DNA from: Turnera subulata
Lineage: Eukaryota > Streptophyta > Magnoliopsida > Malpighiales > Passifloraceae
DNA: 64,000 bases
Reading direction: 5' to 3'
NCBI GenBank assembly: GCA_028386065.3
Contig: JAKUCV010007726.1
Location: 3,751-67,750 of the forward strand
Shown: in pieces, positions 32,842 to 43,845 of the stretch
How positions within the stretch are numbered: position 1 is the first letter of the stretch
Layout of the letters: every line of letters begins with the position of its first letter
Notes under the pieces: generated by a model
Databases searched by the model: none
What the model was told of the DNA's origin: nothing
Seen by the model: only the letters and a program-made list of their open reading frames with translations
Program-made: the position numbers and the translations under genes

Positions 32842-33428
32842 AGGTAGCATGCATTCATCTCTATTGAAGTAGTCTTTGCGAGGAAATGCCCATCCTTGCT
32901 TGAGAGTGAATGTATTCAGGTCCTTCTGGAGAAGCACCTCAGACTGAACATTTCCTAACACCCCTGCTTTAGTACGTCGTTGGAAGTATTTCATACCATA
33001 AAACATCCATGTGTCATCTGCACATAACACAATCAGGATTGGTCATTCACAATCTTTGGTGACACAGTTTTGTCTCTTCAAGATCTTTCTGATACTCACT
33101 TATTGAAGCATAGGAACAAGGGGTTGGTAATTGAAGCTGAAACTTACATTGTTGAGATTCGGGTGTTGGATAACAAGGGTCCAAGTTGAGTAGTTCATCC
33201 TGCAGTTGAAATTTGTCCCATTTGATGGTCACATTTCCATTTGGATCCAGGGGATCATATGCAGCTGCATCACCATATAAAAGCAACAAAATTAATATAC
33301 ATTTATGCTAGTTAAGTGACGCCTTAGCATATAGTTATATGCTCTCAATTGTGTTAAATCCAAGAACTAAGCTTACCTGCTGCAGAAAAAAGAACCAGTA
33401 ACACAAAAGCTGAGGTGATAAATTTCAT
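32842..33428 (-). pseudogene. COBRA-like (COBL4-type) pseudogene, internally deleted
   Basis: Exon 1 (33,428-33,377) encodes a signal peptide MKFITSAFVLLVLFSAA with donor GTAAGC. Exon 2 (33,264-33,100) starts AAYDPLDPNGNVTIKWD, the mature N-terminus of COBRA proteins, then jumps to the distal part. Read with small shifts, that part gives an MNY...QHPN-like region and FNYQPLVP, followed by the donor GTGAGT. Exon 3 (33,017-32,842) gives DTWMFYGMKY and GNVQSEVLLQKDLNTFTLKQ with GWAFPRKDYFNRDECMLP. COBRA-like proteins are GPI-anchored cell-wall proteins for oriented cellulose deposition; COBL4 acts in secondary walls. The middle Cys-rich and CBM-like core (several hundred residues) is missing, and the C-terminal GPI signal is lost at the junction with the gypsy-type fragment. 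Confidence 0.85.
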
Positions 33429-34145
33429 GTTACCAAGCCTATAATGTTAGTATCGTACTAGAATAGTCTGCAAACTCACAAGCTTCTTTGTATGTCGTTG
33501 GAAATGGCCTTTAAAGCAACTTATTTTAATAGCAACCCAGAAGGACTGGCTAGCTGCTAGTGCATGTATAATGTTAACTGATATGCAGATAGAATTTGCA
33601 AAGGAAATCTAAGTGTTGGAAGACGACTTGGCTGCTGCATGATCAATTACTTATATGCATTTTTCATGGTTGTGTGTCTGTCCATAATCTGATTTTTTTC
33701 CTTTTTGCAGTTCTTATATCAAATGAAGCAACGTTTAGGACTGGTAATATTAGTTCTGTGAAGATGCGACACTTATTGGTACACAATGCAAACATCACAA
33801 CATCAAAACTTACGTAAGATATATGATTTGATTAGCATTCGTAAATCTGGAAATGTACTCCACCTTTACTTTCTTCATTAAATATTTTTTGGCCACTAAA
33901 TACACCATGGGAGATGAGAATTAACTACTAACTTGTGGCTATATATTTCATTTTCCATTTTTTCTTCCGAATGAAGGATATTTTTTTCAATAAAAACATA
34001 TTTTTTGGCTCCAGCTATTTTGGTACCAAGCCTACGACTATAACATGCATTTTGATAACATATATTTTTCCCATCCAGTATCTCCAACTTTACTCAGATT
34101 AATCCGGGTTCCATCTAGGTTATATACCTGATTGTTTATGTGGTG
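33429..34145. other. Intergenic region between the two COBL pseudogenes
   Basis: Lies upstream of the minus-strand COBL pseudogene and should contain its old promoter. No clear core promoter, ORF or repeat was recognised. Confidence 0.4.
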
Positions 34146-34155
34146 GGTGAGTCTC

Positions 34156-36142
34156 GAGTAAATAGTTTTTTTATGTCCTTTCACTTTATCAATTTCGCAT
34201 TTGTTGTCCCTCTTCGTTTAATTTCACTCATGTTGTCCCTGAACTCTCAATTTACCGGGCCATGTTGTCCTTTTTACCTTCTATAACAGGTAAGTCGCCA
34301 TAATGCTAACACGTGTCTTGTGGGGTTTGTGAGCTTTTTATTTTTAAATCATTTTTACTTTTTTAATTAATTTTCAAAAATATTTTCCAAAATAAGTCTT
34401 TATTCTTTTAGTGGGACCCACACCACTCTATGTTTTTATTCCCTTTTACCTTTTTTCCCAATTAATTCCTAAAACTTTTTCCTGTATGTTTAACACATGT
34501 TGATGTCACCCCTTTTTTATCCCTAATTTATATCCAAATTTTAAATTTTAATCTCTAACCTGTTTTTTTTTAAATGATTTGCACACGTCCTTTTGAAAAT
34601 GAGTAAATCCTTAAAAGGAAAAAAAACATGACCTCTCTCCCCTCCTCTCATTCTCCCTCTTTACCTCTGCTCCCTCTTTTTTTTTTCTTCTTCTGCCATC
34701 CTCTTTTCTTCAATCAAAAACCCTAGCCGCCACCCTTAATTTCCTTTCCCATCTTCTCCTCATATCACCTTTCTGGCTGAATAGATTTGCTCTCTCGATC
34801 GACCTAAGGTGCGGGCGTTCCTCACCGAGGCGGCGCATTTGAGGCCGACTTCGGCAACAATCCGATGGGTTCAATGATGCACGGGGATGGAGAAGCAAGG
34901 CGTGGCTTCATGTGGACTTGGGTACACGCAAGGGCAGGAAATCGAACCTAATCGACGGTCGAGATCTCCTCTCTCTCTCTCTTACGAGGTTGTCGTGCCC
35001 AGAGTTCAAGCCGCCGCCGCCAATGCCATCTGTCGTAGGTGACGAGTACCAGTAGGAGATGTAAGAGGAGAACAACTCCCTCCTCACTGCTGATCTTCTT
35101 ATTTCCTCCACTCTCTCCCGCCCATCTCAATTAGATCCCTCACCTCTGCAACACACCGTCGGTGGCGAATTGGCGGTGGATTGTACGACGAGTTGGTGAC
35201 GATTATGGTTGTTTGTTCATGGTGATAGTGGATTGCGGGTTTGAATTTAAAGGTTGTGATATTGGATCCGACGCTGGTTTGTGTTGTTGTGTGTGCGGTG
35301 TGGGGCTAGATTGTGGTACGAGTTGGGGATGGCCAACGGAGTTGTATTTGGTGGTTACGAGTTGTTGAAGATTGTGGATTGGGATAGGACAGGGAAGGTG
35401 GGGCTGTGAATGGACTGAGCGTAGGTGGAAGAGAGATAGTCTCAGGGATAGTCGTATCCTGGAATGGGTTTGTCCTTTTGGAGCCAAGCAAGGGATTTTG
35501 CACAGCCGGAAGGCGAGATTTAGGAGAAATCTGCTCTGCAGAAAATATGGGTTAGAGAAGGAATCAAAATGAGCAACGTGGAAAGGGAAAACCGAAGAAA
35601 AGAAAAGAGGGAGTAAAATTGGATGTCTGGTTGCTGAGGGAGCAGGGACGAATTGAGAAAGGAGGAGGAGGAGGCATTTGGTTGGAGACAGATTTTTGGA
35701 GTCTTTGGTTGACGAGGGAAATCTTCCAGCTTATCATCTCCTCGCACCCATCGTCCTGGCTCTGCTTTATCAACTGTTTTGTCCACCACAATTAGAGAAA
35801 TTAAGGAATAACATGAACACATCAAACTTGTTGAGAGGGGGACAAAATAGTGATTAGAAGGGGAGTTCTGGGCAATTTAAAAGGAGAGGAAATAATAAAT
35901 TATTATTAGAAATTATTTGAAATTAAATCTAGGTAAAAAGGGAGAGAAATAATAAAAATAGACAGCTTATGGGTCCCACACATTACGTGTCAACCTTACA
36001 GCTTTCAACCTGTTGTAGAAGGTAAAAAGGACAACATAGTCCGGTAAATTGAGAGTTCAGGGACAACATGAGTGAAATTAAATGAAGAGGGACAACAAAT
36101 GCGAAATCGATAAAGTGGAAGGACATAAAAAACTATTTACTC
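34156..36142. mobile_element. Mutator-like non-autonomous element B (10-bp TSD)
   Basis: 1,987 bp with TIRs starting GAGTAAATAGTTTTTT on both sides and continuing over 100 bp with TTGTTGTCCCTCTTCG, TTTCACTCATGTTGTCC and TTTACCGGG-like blocks. Flanked by GGTGAGTCTC (34,146-34,155 and 36,143-36,152). The TIR matches element A at 12,839-14,211. The interior carries gene-like sequence: a CT-rich leader ending AAAAACCCTAGCCGCC at about 34,717-34,732, and GC-rich ORF pieces at 34,700-35,830. This suggests captured host exons (Pack-MULE style). No transposase is visible. Confidence 0.85.
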
Positions 36143-36512
36143 GGTGAGTCTCCCATAAGAATTTTCAATTTTCAGTATATATTTGTTTAACTGTAAATGA
36201 ACTTGTTTTATTTGTTTTAGGAAAAAACTGGTAAAAGTGCCATATCATCCACGGGAGACAGGCAGCAAACGACGCGAAACATATGATGTCAAAAATACTA
36301 AATCCGCATCTGATACTATCCAAAACTAATATCAGTATCGACAGCTAAGCAAACCAACTGGAAGATTAGGTTGGTCCTGGACTAACAAGGAGTTCATCCG
36401 GTCAATATGTGGTGCATTTGCAATTGTGCAAGAGGAGTACACACCTTTTAAGTATCAAAAACCATACTCATGTGTGCCAAATCCAATAATTGCTGATCTA
36501 ATGCCGAGATGC

Positions 36513-37138
36513 TGTTGGAGGATATGAGGATGAAAAATGCTGAATTGTTTAGATTAGAGGCCTGCAAGCACTGTCCTTAAGGAATATTTTGCTAACTAGC
36601 AAAGTTCCTCCAGGATTCAACTAACTCTTCTACAAAAATTGTAGGGCACAAGAAGCTACCAAGAATAAAAGAAAGAGCCCAACAAATGAAGAAAAACAAG
36701 AGGAGAGAAAGAGTGTATGGCACTTATGTTGTGCACTTGAATTGTGAAAAGCTAAAAGCTAATGTGGTCTATTTATAGGGTGAGAAAAACATATGTGAGC
36801 TCAAAGCATTTAAGCAAAGATTTAAGACACAAATCAAAGGCAATAAACATGTGGATATAATTCTTTGTAACTCTCATCAAAACGTTCAAAAAATTAAAAT
36901 AAAAACAATTCAATTTTCTGCCAACACACCAATTCAAATAATCTGTTGATTTATTCCCATCAAACCAATTGATTCTTTCATCCAAAAAATATAATAAACC
37001 TGCCGCCAACTCAATTGAAAACAATTGATTTGAATGTTTTAAATACTCATTAAGGCCTGGCAAATTAATATTTTTAAAACCATTGTAACGTTAAAATTGA
37101 GTGAAAAATGATCTTTTGAAATACTCTTTTATATAACA
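36513..37138 (-). mobile_element. Copia-1 3' LTR
   Basis: 626 bp, TGTTGGAGGATATGAGG to TTTATATAACA. It keeps a minus-strand TATA box (CTATAAATAGA, around 36,768-36,778) that is missing from the 5' LTR. The polypurine-like GTGGGGA lies just inside the element at about 37,141. Confidence 0.9.
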
Positions 37139-37587
37139 ATCCCCACATATTTCAAAAAAAATAAAAAAAATCTCTCACAAATAAAAATAAAAAATAAAAT
37201 TGTTGGGTTCTTAAAATGTAATACGTCGAACCTGGTGTCCGTAGACTATGAACCAAGTCTAGACCGATAAGTCTTAACAAATCGTATCTGTCAGTGTAAC
37301 AGACGGTTACTATGAACCAACAGATACTTTGGCAAGTCAGTATTCTTACTAGTCATATTACACCCCCACAGTTCTTGGTGTTACCGCGGTTTTGCGCATT
37401 TCGGCCGTGCGCGCGCCTAGAAATTCTTGAGTGCTCTAGAGGTGCGCCTGGGAAAACAACCTCATAGGAACGGCCCCATTCTACACTCATATAGGTGATC
37501 TCATCAAGTGTACGCTGCATATTATACACCACCCATAAGGGATATGAAGATCATTAAGAGTTTAACTCAACCTCTCTATCAATGCAA
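37139..37587 (-). other. Copia-1 3' noncoding region, LTR-proximal part
   Basis: Noncoding sequence between the LINE insertion and the 3' LTR, with an A-rich stretch at 37,145-37,200. Continues at 43,648. No ORF. Confidence 0.6.
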
Positions 37588-37671
37588 TTTAGTACTCTTT
37601 TTTTTTTTTTGATTCTAATCGAGGTTTATTATTGAGTGGAAGGAAATATTTACAACATAGTACAGAGAGCC

Positions 37672-40600
37672 TTACAGTAGGATCAAAAGGAATCCTAGCT
37701 GCTGGGCAAGCATTAAGCTATAAAATACAAAAAAGAATGCAACACCAGATAGGACGAAGGAAGAAAAGGAATGACAGTTATGTGTAATGCAGCCGGACAA
37801 CTCTAGTGTTGGTCCATGTCTTGAAGAACGATCGGGAGAAGACAGTACAACACTGGCGCTATATGGAAATTGTGGGTGAATCTGTTTGAACCAAAGGAAA
37901 GCTCTGACAAGAATGAGGTCAAACAAATGCTCCTCCTGTATGGGTTTTTGTGAAAAAACCAGTGAATTACGCGCTAGCCACAATGACCACACCATGGAAA
38001 ACCCCCAATAGCATCCATACCAGCTGATTGTGTCGAGCCCTAGAAAGGGAAAGTTTTCGAAGGAATCCGGTGTAATCCACATCACCCCCCACCAATGGCA
38101 TAGCTTCCGCCAAAGGGATGTAGCCAAGCGGCAGTGAAGGAAGAGGTGGGAGATATCCTCCATAGCTCGTCTACAGATCGGGCAAAAAGCCCCCGCCAAA
38201 GTCACCATGCCACGTAGGAAAAGTGCTGCGCGAACGGCCAGACCCTCATGCAAAGCTAACCATATAAACGCCTCCACTTTAGGAGGAGCAATGGACATCC
38301 ATGTTAGAGGACGATTTGGAGAGAAAGGCATCCCCTCACAGAGAAAAGAGTAGCCCGATAGTGTAGAGTAAACCCCTGAAGGGCACCTCGTCCAAATCCA
38401 CCCATCCTCTCGATCAACTATGAGAACAGTCTCGTCAATAACGGCCTGGATAGCAACGCAATCAACCCGCTCCCAGTCATAGAGGCTCCTCCTCCAGCAG
38501 CTTTGTGCACCATCAAGCAATGGCCCAGAAGAGGCCATGGTTGCCAAGGAGGCGTTAGGAACCGTACATAAGCTGTAAAGGCGACGAAATTGGTCTTTGA
38601 GGCAGCCAAAAGGGGACCACGGATCCGCCCAAAAGCTGACACTGTTACCGTTGCCAACCCTCAGACACAATCCATCCCCCAAAAGAGAATCACTACCCCC
38701 GGTTGCCAGGCAACTACGAAGAATATTCGACCAAGAGGGTGATAGGCGGGATATGATGAAAGACGGAGATATGGAGGAACAAGACTGTAGGCATTTCGCA
38801 GAAACCAGCCTATGCCATAACCAATTCTCATGCACGTGAAATCTCCAAAACCACTTAAAGAGGAGGCTGTCATTCTTGGAGACAAGGTCAGGAACCCCTA
38901 AGCCTCCCTTAGATTTAGGAAGGGTGACCTTGGACCAAGCCACAAGACACAACCGTTTACTTCCAGGTGTGCCACCCCGCAGAAAGTTTCGTTGAATACG
39001 CACCAGAATGCGAGCCACCTTAGTAGGGATTTTAAACATGGATAGAAAGTACAACGGTAATGAAGCGAAAACTACCTTTAGCATCACAATACGGCCAGCA
39101 AGACATAAAAATCTTCCCTTCCACGATTACAAGCGGGTCTTAAACTTCTGCACTACTGGTTCCCAACTCTTACATAATCGCATGTTAGCACCCAGTGGAA
39201 GACCCAAGTACGTGAAAGGCAATTGTTCTACTTTACAAAAGAGGGCATCTGCGAAGACGGTAATTTCGGGGAGAGTGAGATGGACACCAGCCAGCCCGCT
39301 CTTGAGATAGTTTACACTCAACCCAGAGAGAAGCTCGAAGCAACGTAAGACTCATTTCAAATTCAGCAAAGAATCCATACGAGCCAATGTGAAGAAAATA
39401 GTATCATCCGTAAATTGAAGGATGGATAAGGAAATCCCGTGAATGGAGACTGGATCAATCAAGCCTTGGGAAACAGCCCGATTAATACAAGAAGTAAGAC
39501 CCTCAGCAGCCAGCAAAAAAAGGAATGGGGAGAGAGGATCCCCCTGTTTGAGCCCTTTGTGCATACAAAACTGTGGAGAGGGCGAACCATTCACCAAAAC
39601 CGAGAGAGAGGAGGACTCTAAACAGGCCCGCATCCAAGAACACCATCGAGTGCCAAAACCCATGCGTGCCATAACATCCAACAAATAAGACCAGGAGACC
39701 GAGTCATAGGCCTTTCTGAAGTCGATCTTCCAAAGCACAGCTTTCTGGGAAGATTTCTTCAAAGAGTGGACAGCCTCTGATGCAACCATAAAACAATCAA
39801 GAATGTTTCGCCCGGCAATAAAAGCAGATTGTGTCTCACTTACAAGGGATGGCATAACTGGAATAATACGGGCTGCCAAAATTTTGGAGATAATTTTATA
39901 GACTCCATGAATGAGAGTGATTGGCCGATAGTCATCAAAACCTTGTGTCTCCGATTTCTTGGCCACCAGAGTTATATATGAGACCGCTACCCCTTTTGGA
40001 AGAGAACCTGAAGAAAAAAAGGAGGAAACAAGAGCAAAGAGATCACGATGAATCTGGTGCCAACAGCGCTTATAAAAAGCAAAATTGTAACCATCTGGGC
40101 CTAGCGATTTGGAGCTATCACAAGCCCACACCGCCTCTTTGACCTCTTCTAAGGTCGCCGGTCTTTCCAAAGCATCCGCCACCTCCGAGGAAATAGAATT
40201 AAAAGGCAGAAAACCCACCTTCGGCCGGCATGCACAAGGCTCATCGTATAAGGAGGCGAAAAATTTAGAAGCCTCGGCTTTGATAGTAGCGGGGTCTGAA
40301 ACTATATCACTGTCAACAACAACGGAATGTACACCCTTCTTCCTCCCTTTATGGCAAGCAGTAAGGTGGAAGAACCGGGTGTTTCGATCCCCAAGCTTAC
40401 TCCACTTAAGACGGGATTTTTGTCTCCATAATAGACATGCTTGTTTAGACTTCAAATGCAAAGAAGTCCGAAGGCTCGCTAACTCCACCCGTTCCTCATC
40501 CGAAAGCGCCCTCACCTCAGCCTGGAGATCAAGCTCCTCTACTTTTTCCTGTAATTCTTTCACATGAGAATTAACGTCCCCAAAGCAGGCTTTATTCCAT

Positions 40601-41497
40601 TGAGATAACAACACCCTCAACCGACTCAGTTTTTTAAGAAAACAGAAATCTCCCGGAAAATCCTGTTGCAGAGACTGCCATATGCTACTAAGGACATCCA
40701 TAAAACCCGGAAACTCCCACCAATAATCTTGAAACCGGAAGGGTTTAAAGCCCCAATTAATCCGCTCTTGAGATAAAATAAGTGGCCAATGATCAGAAGT
40801 CCCTCTAGCATCCGTCTTGAGAGAGAGTGTAGGAAGCAAAAGGTTCCACTCTGGTTCCGCCATGGCCCTATCAAGCTTACTGGCGGAGCGGGAATCGGCC
40901 CACGTATAGCGGCGACCCTCAAGGAAAAATTCTTCCAGGTTCAAGGTTGACATAAATCGTCTAAGAGCATTTGCACCTCCAGTATGTACAGTACCATTTT
41001 TACGCTCTTGAGGGAGTAGGGTCTGGTTGAAATCCCCCACAAGTAGCCAAGGAGATGTGTAATTTGTCTTCAAGGAAATCAGCTCTTCTCACAACAGGAG
41101 ATGCTCGTCTAGACCCACGGGTGCATAAATGCAGCATATAGAGAGAGGCACATCAGAACCGGCTAACTGCCCTTCAACTATAAGCCATCTCGCTGAGGAA
41201 GAACGACGGGAACATACAAAACTCGCAGCATCCCACATAAAACAGTAAACCTCCAGAAAGACCAGCCGACTCCACTGAAATAAAATCAAGTGACGGGGGG
41301 GACCAGATCCTTCTACACCAATGTTCGGACACCTGCTGTAAACGTGTCTCACAAATAAAAATAAAAGAGGCCTGATAGGATCGCAATAGGGAGCGGATGT
41401 GCTGATGCTTCCCTACCGCGGCAAAGCCTCTAGAGTTCCAGGAGATAAGGCTAAACATTAGGACGGGATAAACTCCAATTTTGAACTTCCTTTTCAA
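37672..41497 (-). pseudogene. LINE ORF2: endonuclease and reverse transcriptase
   Basis: The endonuclease starts near 41,460 (SLISWNSRGFAAVGKHQHIR, SFIFICETRLQ), shifts frame between 41,352 and 41,073, and continues WLLVGDFNQTLLPQERKNG and RRYTWADSRSASKLDRAM to SDHWPLIL. The RT spans about 40,150-39,130: DGYNFAFYKRCW, KIDFRKAYDSVSWSYL, HKGLKQGDPLSPFLF and QFTDDTIFF, where the usual FADD is FTDD with both Asp kept. A TGA near 39,349 replaces a Trp-like codon. Then follow GLPLG, the long 471-codon frame (AGRIVMLKVVFASLPLYFLS) and the zf-RVT region PPKVEAFIWLALHEGL with CPIC and H-LFLHC. No RNase H. The frameshift and the stop disable it. Confidence 0.9.
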
Positions 41498-41534
41498 TCA
41501 TTGCCACTGTCAGGTTATGCACTGCGGTCGGGTT

Positions 41535-43472
41535 CTATAGATTATCCCATCCAAGTGCATCTCCGACTTTGGTGGTTTCAATTGCTTCCTGTTTAGAAGG
41601 GGATAGAGGTAGAGACATAACACCCAAGTTCACGTTGCCCCCAGAGGGAGCAAGGTTATGTTCCTCATCAGAGGAGGAGCAAACGGAACTTGTATCATCA
41701 GGTACTGCGACCTCCCTCGGTTTCTTCCTCACTACCACACACTTCTGCTGAATAGCCATCACAAGTGCCTGTTCCTGAGCTTCAGTGTCAGCCTGTGAAG
41801 AACAAGGGGAAGAAGAGGAGTAGGTTTTAGAAGAATCAGTTACTGACTTGGTTCCATGGTCACTTCTTGGGCTATCACGTCCATGAGCTGGAGTCACACG
41901 GGTTTGAGGGCATATGGGCCTGAGGGACTCACTATCATTGTAGTCCACAAGGGGGTCAAAAGGGTTGAACACTGCGATGGGCCTAGACTGGCCCTGTTCT
42001 AAGAGAGCAGAGGGAGCAGCCCAACAAATCTGGCCCTATGAAGGACGGCCTGTTAAACCCCTTAAATCACTGTCATTAACACTGCTGCTAAGAGGACGGG
42101 ATTGATGTCTGCCAGGAGAGTAGATTACGGTATGAGGCTTGACCTGCGGCTGAATATAACCCTTTATAGAACAATTTTGAATGATTGGCATTAATTTAAA
42201 AGGGTCCTATGATTCTGCCGCTGGGCTCGCCTCTAATTCCGCATGATCATCCGTGAACGGTGGTACGGCGGATGAACACCCTGCCCGATTAGCCGGATTC
42301 GGCTGTGGTGTTGGTTGCTGTTCCGACGAGACATGGATTGAAGGGAGCTCAAAAACTAGGGGAGAGGCTGTGCCATTATTGGGACCACAATAGGGAGGTG
42401 ATTCCAAGATAGAAACATTGTAAGATTGGCCTGCAATACTAACTGTCAGTGACTGGTTAATAGGGCTTTTGAAGCTGGTTACAACCTGGAGTTTTGCATA
42501 ATCCAGCCGACTCCGGTTCTCCGTTTCCTCTGCCAAGCAAATGAAAGTAGCAACAAACATAGCTACCAAGGAGAAGAACTCTTGGCTCCACGCTTGAAGA
42601 GGTACACCTCGAACAACAATCCAGCACGAACGGCTAGAGGGAGCCATCCTTTGTTTCCAAGGTTCCAGGGACAGGAAGCAGCCTTGGACCCAATCATGCT
42701 CTTTGAGACAAAACTGAGACATACTAGCTGAGGTGTCAAAACAGACAAGGATAGAATCACCCCCTGTCTGGCTCACTGTTACATCCGTCACCCCATGCAA
42801 CGTGAGGAGGCTCTTAACTGATTGACTATCTGCAGGCATTCTCAACACATCAAAAGCACACCGGGATAGCCAAGAAAGAGTGTCAGCAGTGGGGGAGAAA
42901 GTAATACCTGGCGATTCTAGTGGTGATGTAGGGGTGACGATGGCAGAATCAGTCCCTGTAAGGGCCTTGGCGAAGGACCGTCCAGGATTAACCCCCTGGG
43001 CTTGGGTACGGGGTTGAGGGGTAGGCCTCGGCTTCTGTACTCTGTCCCTTGCAATATTAGCACAGAGGGAACTACTACCCACATGAAAGCAGTTCAAATC
43101 AGCCAAAATCCTCTGTATATCACCACCACTCCTGAAGCAAACAAAACCAAACTTCTTCCCGAATCTGTTGGTTTTGGAAGGTATGAAAACATCTACGATT
43201 TCCCCAAATCGCGAAAGGTTTTGATATGCTTGGATCGCTAACCACTCTAGCGGCAGATTTTCAACATATAGGCTAGTGACCTGAATATTACCGATTGCAC
43301 GCTGGACCTGGTGGCGACTCCACTTGGAGAAGTAAGAGTGTTTGGTTTGGGGGTGAGGGAGGGAGAGTCGGTGCAGGGTGTGTGGGTGGGTCTGAGGTGC
43401 AGGCAGTCGGGAATGAGGGAGGATTTCGGGCTGGGGGTGAGTTGTTGGATTTAGGGCAATCGGGTGAGGCAT
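41535..43472 (-). pseudogene. LINE ORF1, RRM-containing nucleic-acid-binding protein
   Basis: 421 codons from 43,472. After a Pro/His-rich N-terminus an RRM is visible: TSLYVENLPLEWLAIQAYQN (RNP2 LYVENL) and RFGKKFGFVCFRS (RNP1). A DUF4283-like region follows (RSCWIVVRGVPLQAWSQEFF). A stop at about 42,204 precedes a continuing frame (DPFKLMPI) and, after another break, a Ser/Asp-rich C-terminus ending GWDNL at 41,535. RRM-type ORF1 is typical of a plant L1 group and binds the element RNA. It is disabled by one or two nonsense changes. Confidence 0.85.
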
Positions 43473-43647
43473 AACGGGTTTGGGGGTTGAGAGGTTGAAG
43501 AAGAAGGTAGGCCAGGGGACATATCAATGATGAAAGGTTGTTTTCCCGAAGCCCTCGCATGTAACGTCCCAACCGGCGGTAGGCCGGGCGACATGGGGGT
43601 TGAGAGCATGGGGATGTTACGCATATTCCACAGTTTAGTACTCTTTT

Positions 43648-43845
43648 CTCACACCATAGGAAGGGACAAAAGTAGGAGTACTACCAGAATTAATCAGTGA
43701 CTTGTTAATACCCATATGAACCTGTTTTACGGGATCTCCGATCACGCAAATTGGGTTACCATCACTAATTAATTTCAGACAGGCTTATGAGTCCCATTCC
43801 CTTCGATGTTTCTAAAATCATTTTTCGTCCTAGGAGTTTCGTCAG
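43648..43845 (-). pseudogene. Copia-1 Pol C-terminal tail and 3' region
   Basis: Right of the LINE, minus strand. From 43,845 the Pol frame continues after the solo LTR with KLLGRKMILETSKGMGLISL and ends soon after at SEIN. This is the normal tail after the LADPLT motif at 48,498. Continuity over a 4.65-kb insertion shows that Pol was intact here when the LTR arrived. The rest is 3' noncoding. Confidence 0.85.

Larger units (their letters stand above)
37602..43633 (-). mobile_element. L1-like LINE, nearly full length
   Basis: The T tract at 37,598-37,610 is the poly-A tail on the minus strand. A 14-bp target duplication TTTAGTACTCTTTT flanks the insert (37,588-37,601 and 43,634-43,647). From the right it holds a short 5' region, ORF1 with an RRM, ORF2 with endonuclease, RT and a C-terminal zinc-finger region, and a short 3' UTR. 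The roughly 6-kb length and both ORFs indicate little or no 5' truncation. Only a few stops or shifts are seen, so the insertion is fairly young. It landed in the 3' noncoding region of Copia-1. Confidence 0.92.

Noticed and set aside
43288..43572. 94-codon Pro-rich minus ORF
   Set aside because: Out-of-frame overlap with the LINE ORF1 start region.
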